Source: an uncultured Prevotella sp. (GTDB taxonomy: Bacteria; Bacteroidota; Bacteroidia; Bacteroidales; Bacteroidaceae). From it: a stretch of DNA of 64,000 nucleotides. Location: assembly GCA_946415245.1 (NCBI GenBank), contig CAMKRS010000007.1, forward strand, positions 1-64,000, read 5' to 3'. Shown piece after piece: positions 1 to 6,915 of the stretch (the first letter of the stretch is position 1; each line of letters starts with the position of its first letter). The translations under genes and the position numbers were made by a program. The notes below the pieces were generated by a model. That model did not search any database and had not been told where the DNA came from. It saw only the letters and a list, made by a program, of their open reading frames with translations.

Positions 1-2224
1 GCTCGATGACGAAGTGCATGCCCTTCATAGCGGCAGGAGCCTTCATCTCGAGGGTATCGATCTGGAAGTCCTTCAGCTCGTCGTCGGTCAGCACGAACGG
101 ACGGATGGCAGCGTGAGGACAGATGTATGCACACTGGTTACACTGGATACAGTTGTCCTTGTTCCATACGGGAACGAAGGCCTCCACACCACGCTTCTCG
201 TAAGCAGCGGTGCCAACCTCCCAAGAACCGTCGGCAGTGCCGAACTTAGCGAATGCGCTGACGGGCAGCAGATCGCCGGCCTGGGCGTTGATAGGACGAA
301 CCATCTCCTTAACGAATGCGGGAGCATCATCCTGCTTCTCAGCATCGTCGGGCAGGTTAGCCCACTCGGGCTTCACGGTCAGCTGAACATACTCACCACC
401 ACGATCGATAGCGGCGTAGTTCTTATCAACCACATCCTGACCCTTGGCACCGTAAGACTTCAGGGCAGCAGCCTTCATCTTCTCGACAGCCAGCTCAACG
501 GGGATCACCTCAGTGATGCGGAAGAAGGCAGACTGGAGGATGGTGTTGGTGCGGTTGCCCAGACCAATCTCCTGTGCAATCTTGGTGGCGTTGATGGTGT
601 AGACAGTGATGTTGTTCTGTGCGAAGTAACGCTTTACCTTGTTAGGCATGAACTTCTCGAGCTCGTCGGCGTCGAAGATGGTGTTCAGCAGGAACTGACC
701 GTTCTTCTGCAGACCGCGGGTCACGTCGTACATGTGAAGGTATGCCTGAACGTGGCAAGCCACGAAGTTAGGTGTGGTTACCAGATAGGTAGAGCGGATA
801 GGTGTATCACCGAAACGCAGGTGAGAGCAGGTGAAACCTCCTGACTTCTTAGAGTCGTAAGAGAAGTAAGCCTGGCAGTACTTGTCGGTGTTGTCACCAA
901 TGATCTTAACTGAGTTCTTGTTAGCACCTACGGTACCATCAGCACCCAGACCGAAGAACTTAGCCTGGAACATGCCAGCGCCACCGAGAGCGATCTCGGG
1001 AACCTCGGGCAGAGAGGTGAAGGTCACGTCGTCGACGATACCAATGGTGAAGTGGTTCTTGGGCTCGGGCATAGCGAGGTTGTTGAACACGCTGATGATC
1101 TGAGCAGGAGTGGTGTCGTGAGAACCAAGACCGTAGCGGCCACCAACGATAACAGGACGATCCTGAACATCGAAGAAGGCATCCTTCACGTCGAGGTACA
1201 GAGGCTCACCGTTAGCACCGGGCTCCTTGGTACGATCGAGAACGGCAATCTTCTTCACGCTCTTGGGAACAGCTGCGAGCAGGTGCTTGATAGAGAACGG
1301 ACGATAGAGGTGAACAGAGATCATACCAACCTTCTGACCCTGACCGTTCAGGTAGTCGATAGCCTCACGGGCTGCATCGGTAGCAGAACCCATCAGGATG
1401 ATCATGCGGTCGGCATCCTCAGCGCCGTAGTAAGAGAAGAGGTGATACTCACGACCTGTGATCTTAGAGAGCTCGCCCAGATACTTCTCAACAACCTCGG
1501 GTACTGCATCGTAGTAGGGGTTGCAGGCCTCACGGTGTGTGAAGAAGGTCTCGGGGTTCTCAGCGGTACCACGGGTGATAGGACGCTCAGGCGACATAGC
1601 ACGATCGCGGAAACGCTTGATGTACTCTTCCTTTACCAGAGGACGAACATCCTCCTGGTCGAGCAGCTCAATCTTGTGATACTCGTGAGAGGTGCGGAAA
1701 CCGTCGAAGAAGTTAACGAAGGGCACGCAGGTCTCCAGAGAAGCGAGGTGAGCAGCGGCGGTCATATCCATAACCTCCTGTACAGAACCTTCGCAGAGCA
1801 TAGCGAAACCAGTCTGACGGCAAGCCATCACATCCTGGTGGTCACCGAAGATACACAGAGAGTGAGAAGCCAGCGTACGGGCAGAAACGTCGAACACGCA
1901 GGGGATCAGCTCACCGGCGATCTTGTACATGTTAGGAATCATCAGGAGCAGACCCTGAGAAGCGGTGAATGTAGTGGTGAGAGCACCAGCCTGCAGTGAA
2001 CCGTGAACGGCACCGGCAGCACCAGCCTCTGACTGCATTTCCTGAACACTGACGTTCTGGCCCCACAGGTTCTTACGACCACGTGCGGCCCACTCGTCAA
2101 CATGCTCCGCCATAGGCGAAGACGGGGTGATGGGGTAGATAGCGGCTACCTCCGAGAACATATAGCTCACATGAGCTGCTGCCTCGTTACCATCACAGGT
2201 GATAAATTTCTTTTCTTTAGCCAT
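1..2224 (-). CDS. nifJ: Pyruvate:ferredoxin (flavodoxin) oxidoreductase, N-terminal 741 residues (cut by window edge)
   Basis: Oxidative decarboxylation of pyruvate to acetyl-CoA with reduction of ferredoxin, a cytoplasmic anaerobic enzyme. Translated from the ATG at 2224 the protein begins MAKEKKFITCDGNEAAAHVS, the typical start of the homodimeric enzyme, and runs through the pyrimidine-binding domain (YPITPSSPMAEHVDEW), domain II, the gamma-like domain, and the first ferredoxin cluster motif CIQCNQCAYICPH near residues 692-704. The family is about 1,180 residues long, so roughly the last third, including the TPP domain, lies left of the window. It starts 44 bp after the ATPase gene on the same strand; no TAnnTTTG promoter is evident in that gap. 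Long open frames on the plus strand here are shadows. Confidence 0.96.
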   Translation of the reverse strand, partial: MAKEKKFITCDGNEAAAHVSYMFSEVAAIYPITPSSPMAEHVDEWAARGRKNLWGQNVSVQEMQSEAGAAGAVHGSLQAGALTTTFTASQGLLLMIPNMYKIAGELIPCVFDVSARTLASHSLCIFGDHQDVMACRQTGFAMLCEGSVQEVMDMTAAAHLASLETCVPFVNFFDGFRTSHEYHKIELLDQEDVRPLVKEEYIKRFRDRAMSPERPITRGTAENPETFFTHREACNPYYDAVPEVVEKYLGELSKITGREYHLFSYYGAEDADRMIILMGSATDAAREAIDYLNGQGQKVGMISVHLYRPFSIKHLLAAVPKSVKKIAVLDRTKEPGANGEPLYLDVKDAFFDVQDRPVIVGGRYGLGSHDTTPAQIISVFNNLAMPEPKNHFTIGIVDDVTFTSLPEVPEIALGGAGMFQAKFFGLGADGTVGANKNSVKIIGDNTDKYCQAYFSYDSKKSGGFTCSHLRFGDTPIRSTYLVTTPNFVACHVQAYLHMYDVTRGLQKNGQFLLNTIFDADELEKFMPNKVKRYFAQNNITVYTINATKIAQEIGLGNRTNTILQSAFFRITEVIPVELAVEKMKAAALKSYGAKGQDVVDKNYAAIDRGGEYVQLTVKPEWANLPDDAEKQDDAPAFVKEMVRPINAQAGDLLPVSAFAKFGTADGSWEVGTAAYEKRGVEAFVPVWNKDNCIQCNQCAYICPHAAIRPFVLTDDELKDFQIDTLEMKAPAAMKGMHFVIE

Positions 2225-2268
2225 TTGTTTTTAAAAATATAAATGAAAACCTAATTATATATTACTAA

Positions 2269-3459
2269 CTAATACAGAAAGCCTAGTAACCAGAGAGGTA
2301 TTTGATTGCCTCGTCCTATTTCTGTGTTGTAGCGTGCGTAGATTACATCGTCCTGCAGCTTCATGCGCTGCATCTGCTGGGCATCCATGATGCGGAACTT
2401 CAGCTGTTCGTCGACTGTGTAGTTGCAGTCGCGACCACCTATGTTCACCTTGTGGTCCTTCCACATCGAATTGACGAAGAAGGTCTCCATGGCCTCCTGC
2501 TTCTCCACCTGAATGGGATAGATGGCGTAGAGCAGGTTGGAGTTGTGGAGCATCACCTTGGCGGGCTTCTTGGGGAAGTCTTCGCCGATGGGGTAGATGA
2601 GGTTCAGCAGACGGGCATCGGTGAGATACTTGATATAGTTCATCACCGTGGCGCGTGAGGTCTCGATGTCGTTGGCGAGCTTGCTCACGTTGGGTGCCTT
2701 CTTCGAACCCTCCTCGGCTATCTGGTAGAAGAGCTTCTTGATCTTCGTGAGATACTTCAGCTCGATCTGCTTGATGAGCAGGATGTCCACCTCGGTCATC
2801 ATGTTCATGGTCTTCAGCAGGTTCTCGCTGTAGTTGCGGTGCTCCTGGAAGAATGGATAGAAACCATGGTGGATATAGTCCTGGAAATACCGGTTGGGGG
2901 ATACGTTGGGCAGGATCTGCTTGATGATGCGCTCGTGGTCGCGGAGGATCTCATCGAGGGTGTAGGGACGGAAATGGTTGCCCGTCAGCAGATTGATGAA
3001 CTCGCGGAAGGAGAAGCCTCTGAGGTTATACGACCGTACGATGCCGTTGAGCTCGGGGTTCTCATCCTTCAGGCGCATCACGCTGGAACCTGTGAAAACA
3101 ATCTTGAGGTTGGGGTAGAGGTCATAGCACTTGCGCAGTTCTGAACTCCAGTCAGGCTGTTTGAACACCTGGTCGATCAACAGTGTGCGGCCTCCGTGGT
3201 GATAGAACTCTCCGGCAAAGTCGGCAATACCGTGACCCTGGAAGTAGAAGTTGTTCATGTTGATATACAGACACTGGCGGTCGTTGATATCAAACTTCTC
3301 CTTGGCGTATTGCAGCAGGAAGGTGGTTTTTCCAATGCCTCTGGTGCCTTTAATACCAATCAAACGGTCGTTCCAGTTGATCTCGTCCATAAGGGCTCGA
3401 CGAACTGGTGCATTGACATGCTCCACAAGGTATCTATGTGTCCTGAAAAAAGCCTCCAT
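2269..3459 (-). CDS. AAA ATPase with C-terminal winged-helix/DUF4143-type region
   Basis: Cytoplasmic P-loop ATPase of 396 residues of the AAA_14/DUF4143 type, a family common in Bacteroidota whose role is largely unknown. The Walker A motif GTRGIGKTT lies at about residues 38-46. The Walker B region reads LLIDQVFKQPDW, where relatives usually have IDE; the catalytic Glu position is Gln97. A sensor-like IVFTGSS follows, and the C-terminal third contains a winged-helix-like stretch (NVSKLANDIETSRATVMNYI). The ATG at 3459 follows a good promoter at 3497-3527. It lies upstream of nifJ on the same strand, but a shared function is not implied. Confidence 0.85.
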   Translation of the reverse strand: MEAFFRTHRYLVEHVNAPVRRALMDEINWNDRLIGIKGTRGIGKTTFLLQYAKEKFDINDRQCLYINMNNFYFQGHGIADFAGEFYHHGGRTLLIDQVFKQPDWSSELRKCYDLYPNLKIVFTGSSVMRLKDENPELNGIVRSYNLRGFSFREFINLLTGNHFRPYTLDEILRDHERIIKQILPNVSPNRYFQDYIHHGFYPFFQEHRNYSENLLKTMNMMTEVDILLIKQIELKYLTKIKKLFYQIAEEGSKKAPNVSKLANDIETSRATVMNYIKYLTDARLLNLIYPIGEDFPKKPAKVMLHNSNLLYAIYPIQVEKQEAMETFFVNSMWKDHKVNIGGRDCNYTVDEQLKFRIMDAQQMQRMKLQDDVIYARYNTEIGRGNQIPLWLLGFLY

Positions 3460-3479
3460 TATGCCATTGATTTGTTCTA

Positions 3480-3493
3480 CACTTTATAAAGTG
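3480..3493. promoter_or_regulatory. 14-bp perfect palindrome at the expected transcription start of the ATPase gene
   Basis: CACTTTATAAAGTG is a perfect inverted repeat just downstream of the minus-strand -7 box (3497-3504), so it overlaps the expected start site. This is the usual place for a repressor operator. No regulator is identified. Confidence 0.4.
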
Positions 3494-3496
3494 CGG

Positions 3497-3527
3497 CAAA
3501 ATTACTACTTTTTCTTCAAATTGCAAA
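3497..3527 (-). promoter_or_regulatory. Bacteroidota-type promoter for the AAA ATPase gene
   Basis: On the minus strand, TTTG (3527-3524), a 19-bp spacer and TAATTTTG (3504-3497) match the -33/-7 consensus. The ATPase ATG is at 3459, giving a leader of about 30 nt. Confidence 0.75.
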
Positions 3528-3606
3528 GTCTAAATTGCAATTTCTGTATTAAATAATGTTATTTTTGCGCTTAATCAAGGATTTGGGGCAAAATTCGGCC
3601 TTCTGG

Positions 3607-6096
3607 TCAGAACTTATAGGCCACATCGAACATAAACCAGCGCCCTTTCTGGGGGATGAGTTTGGTGTTCATACCGCTGCGGTTGTATTGCGTGTTGAAG
3701 AGGTTACGCACATTTACTCCGAGGGTCAGGTTGCCCCACTTGTACTCAGCACCGAGGTTCATGATGGCGCGGGCCTTCATGTCTTCCTGATGGATGAGTG
3801 TTCCTTTCACCCTCTCCAACTCTTCCGTCCATTCCATCGCTGAATCGTAATACTCATTCTCCAACGCTTCCTCGATGTAGGAAGCGATATTGGTGTATAG
3901 AATCATCTGCGTGAGGTCGAGGTTATATGAGGTCTGCTTACTCTCGAACAACACATTTGAGAACAGCTTCAGTCGGGGAGTTGCCTGCCAGGCCAGGACT
4001 ACATTCGACGTGATGGCCGGCGTGTTGTTGTTGGTATCAATGTTCTTGATAAAGAGGTTCGAATCGAAGGTGCGTATCCAGGTGCAGTTGAATTCTACGC
4101 TGTACTTCGGACTGCGGTAGCTGGTCATCACTTCCACACCTGCGGTCTTGTTGACCGCCTCGTTCAAATGCTCGATAATATGCGTCATAATCAGGTCCTC
4201 GGCCTTATTGTAGAAACCGTTGACCTCGAAGGACAATCCCTTTGCCCATTCCAATCCTGCAAAGGTAATCTGGAAGGAATGCACGAACTCCGGGTTTAGG
4301 GTGGCATAGTTATCGAGACTAGTGTTCTTTGTCAGTAATGGCAGCAGCTCGTCGGTCTTACGATACAAATAAGGTGCATCGACAAATGACTTCGAGTAGC
4401 TGAGCTTGATGTTCCATTTGGGCTTCATAAGGATGAGTGCCACACGGGGTGAGAACTCATTCAGCGTACGATTGTCGACACGCTTCTTATGGTCGTATCG
4501 CAGTCCGGCATTAAAGATTAACGAACGCCACTGGTGCTTCAGTTGCAAGAAGGCGTTATAACTGTTCTCATGACCTTTACCATGTTCTGGAATCATCGGA
4601 TTTTCCGGGGCTACATTTTCGTAATTATAGCCGAGTGCATAGCGCACGTCGTCGAGCTTGAAATGAGAAAACTCCGTACCGAAGCTCAGGTTGCCTTTAT
4701 GCGCTTTGCTGTTCACATAGCTGTAGTCGCCTTTCAACTGTACACTGTAGTTCTGCTCCTGACCGTTGATGTATCTGAAGAGTCCGGGATAATTGAAAAT
4801 GTTATCAAGGGCATCAACATCAATCCCTAACAATGTGCCTAATGCCGGAAACTCTGTGTCGAGTAGCACCTGGTAGTGTGTCAGGTCGGAGTTGTCGTAG
4901 GCGATGTTGCCCTTGAGATAGAGTTGCTTTATCTGTCGGCTGTAGCTCAGGTCTACATGGTGCGATGTCGTCGCAAAGCTGGGTGAATAGCCGTTCATCG
5001 ATTTATACCTGTCCCAGTCGTAGGTCTTGGCCAGCGTACTCATGGTGAAGGGCGCTACGATCTGTGAGAATCGGGCGTCATAGAGGAACTGCAGGTCTTT
5101 CCATTTCAGCTGCAGACCGAAATCGTGCGAGGGCTTGTTGCCGATACGGCCTATCTTGAAGTGGTCGTAGGGCATGTCGTAGATATCTTCGTCGAATCGC
5201 TCTTCCGGCACTTTCATCTCCTCACCGTTGTTCTTGTAGAGGCTGCCCCAAACCAACAGGTCGAGGTCGAAATAGCGTTTGCCGAGAATAATGTCGCCGC
5301 GCATCTGTCCGTAGTTGCCCACGCCTGCCTTTACCTTCACACCGTCGATGTCAGCACCTTGTTTGGTGATGAGGTTCACCACAGCTGTGAGGGCCACACC
5401 GCCATAGAGCGAGGAAGCCGGACCGCGCAGCACCTCTATCTGTTTGATCTTCTCCAGACTGACACTGAAGTCGGGTGCGGCAATGTTGGTGCAGTAGCTG
5501 TTCAAGCGGTGACCGTTGAGCATGATGAGTATCTTCTCCTGCCCGTTGCTGTAGATGCCGCGCATGGCGATGTTGATGTCGTCGTTACTGTCAATGATGT
5601 TCATACCGGGCACATAGGTCGCCAGCACTTCCTGCAGGTTTTGTGCGCCGCAGTTACGGATCATATCCTCGGTGATGAGGGTGATGGGCACAGGCACCTC
5701 GGCCAACGACTCTGCCTGACTGGAGGCTGTGGTAACCTTTGCCGTGAGACCCGAACGGAGGTTCTCCACCATATCGATAAACCGCTGCGGGTCTTGTGGC
5801 GAGGCCGAGTAGTAGGGGTCGGCATTCAGCAGATAATGGGTGGCTTGTTCTGCCTTCTCGGTGTCATCGAGTCCGAGCCAGCAGAGGGCCATCAGTCGGT
5901 AGGCACTCTCACGCAGGTTGCCGCTAAAGTGCTCTACGTTGCCTTGCAGCAGCAATAGCGCCTGTTCGATGCGGCCGATGTCGTATTCGCTTTCCGCCTG
6001 GGCGTAGATCTGTCGGGCGGCGTAATCCTGTCCTGAAACAGAGAGCGTCGTCAACAGGCATATTATTATTATAATAAGGTGTCTTCTTGTGCTCAT
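3607..6096 (-). CDS. TonB-dependent outer-membrane receptor with N-terminal TPR-like region
   Basis: An 829-residue outer-membrane active transporter. It has a signal peptide (residues 1-22, ending VSGQ), then about 100 residues of helical, TPR-like sequence, then the plug domain from about residue 125 (PVPITLITEDMIRNCGAQNL; IEVLRGPASSLYGGVALTAV) and a beta-barrel ending in the aromatic VAYKF. The usual Bacteroidota CarboxypepD_reg-like N-terminal domain is missing. No SusD gene is adjacent, so the substrate is unknown. It is the last gene of a five-gene operon, and its ATG overlaps the stop of the histidine kinase by 4 bp. Confidence 0.9.
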   Translation of the reverse strand: MSTRRHLIIIIICLLTTLSVSGQDYAARQIYAQAESEYDIGRIEQALLLLQGNVEHFSGNLRESAYRLMALCWLGLDDTEKAEQATHYLLNADPYYSASPQDPQRFIDMVENLRSGLTAKVTTASSQAESLAEVPVPITLITEDMIRNCGAQNLQEVLATYVPGMNIIDSNDDINIAMRGIYSNGQEKILIMLNGHRLNSYCTNIAAPDFSVSLEKIKQIEVLRGPASSLYGGVALTAVVNLITKQGADIDGVKVKAGVGNYGQMRGDIILGKRYFDLDLLVWGSLYKNNGEEMKVPEERFDEDIYDMPYDHFKIGRIGNKPSHDFGLQLKWKDLQFLYDARFSQIVAPFTMSTLAKTYDWDRYKSMNGYSPSFATTSHHVDLSYSRQIKQLYLKGNIAYDNSDLTHYQVLLDTEFPALGTLLGIDVDALDNIFNYPGLFRYINGQEQNYSVQLKGDYSYVNSKAHKGNLSFGTEFSHFKLDDVRYALGYNYENVAPENPMIPEHGKGHENSYNAFLQLKHQWRSLIFNAGLRYDHKKRVDNRTLNEFSPRVALILMKPKWNIKLSYSKSFVDAPYLYRKTDELLPLLTKNTSLDNYATLNPEFVHSFQITFAGLEWAKGLSFEVNGFYNKAEDLIMTHIIEHLNEAVNKTAGVEVMTSYRSPKYSVEFNCTWIRTFDSNLFIKNIDTNNNTPAITSNVVLAWQATPRLKLFSNVLFESKQTSYNLDLTQMILYTNIASYIEEALENEYYDSAMEWTEELERVKGTLIHQEDMKARAIMNLGAEYKWGNLTLGVNVRNLFNTQYNRSGMNTKLIPQKGRWFMFDVAYKF

Positions 6097-6911
6097 TTTC
6101 TAATGGGTATAGTGAACGTAAAGGTAGTGCCTTCGCCTTGAACCGATGTGAACGACAGGTGTCCGCTATGTTTGTTCTCGATGATGTCGCGGGTGATGCC
6201 CATGCCGAGTCCTGTGCCTTGTCCGGCGGGCTTGGTGGTGAAGAAGTTCTCGTAAACGCGCTGCTGCACCTCTTCGCTCATGCCTTCACCGTTGTCGGCA
6301 ATGCTCACCCGTATGTTTCCCTCCGCCGATGTCACCTTCACCGACACCTCCGGCATATAACCTTCGCCCATCGTTTCTTGTTTCTTCCACACGGCATAGA
6401 AGGCGTTGTTGGTAATGTTGATCACCGCACGGCTCAGGTCCTGTGGAATGGCCATCGTCATGGGCAGCCCTTCCTCATAGCTCTCGTGTATGCTCACGTT
6501 GAAGCCTTTATGGTTGGCACGCATGCCGTGATACGACAGCCATACGTATTCCTTCACGAGCTTCGACACATCGGTGGGCAGGAATTCGCCTTCCTTGCCT
6601 CTCGACACGAGCAGAATACCCTGTATGATGCTGATGGCGCGTTCGCCGTGCTCCACAATCTTCATCATGTTCTCCTTCAGGTCGGCCACAATGTCGTTGA
6701 GGTCTTCGCGGTCGGCTTCGGGCAGTTTATCCTCGTTGTCTGCCACAATCTCCTCCAGATCCTTGAGCAGCTTGTCCGACATCTTGCTGAAGTTGATGAC
6801 GAAGTTCAGGGGGTTCTGTATCTCGTGGGCGATGCCAGCACTCAGGACGCCTAGCGAGGCGAGCTTTTCCTGTTTATGGAGTTGTTCTTTCAACTGTTCA
6901 ATCTGGTCCAT
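6093..6911 (-). CDS. Soluble histidine kinase
   Basis: A 272-residue sensor kinase without signal peptide or membrane segment. A short coiled coil leads into an H-box SAGIAHEIQNPLN with phosphoacceptor His29. The HATPase domain shows the N-box NITNNAFYAV, G1 IADNGEGM and G2 GQGTGLGMGI. The start is set at MDQIEQLKEQ (6911), because an earlier in-frame ATG lies inside the upstream gene, which ends at 6916. Lacking its own sensory domain, it may act with the upstream membrane sensor (inference). It overlaps the downstream TonB receptor gene by 4 bp. Confidence 0.9.
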   Translation of the reverse strand: MDQIEQLKEQLHKQEKLASLGVLSAGIAHEIQNPLNFVINFSKMSDKLLKDLEEIVADNEDKLPEADREDLNDIVADLKENMMKIVEHGERAISIIQGILLVSRGKEGEFLPTDVSKLVKEYVWLSYHGMRANHKGFNVSIHESYEEGLPMTMAIPQDLSRAVINITNNAFYAVWKKQETMGEGYMPEVSVKVTSAEGNIRVSIADNGEGMSEEVQQRVYENFFTTKPAGQGTGLGMGITRDIIENKHSGHLSFTSVQGEGTTFTFTIPIRK

Positions 6912-6915
6912 AGTG

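Noticed and set aside
14..1999. Long plus-strand open frames of 276 and 315 codons
   Set aside because: They are antisense shadows of the pyruvate:ferredoxin oxidoreductase gene, whose motifs are unmistakable on the minus strand.
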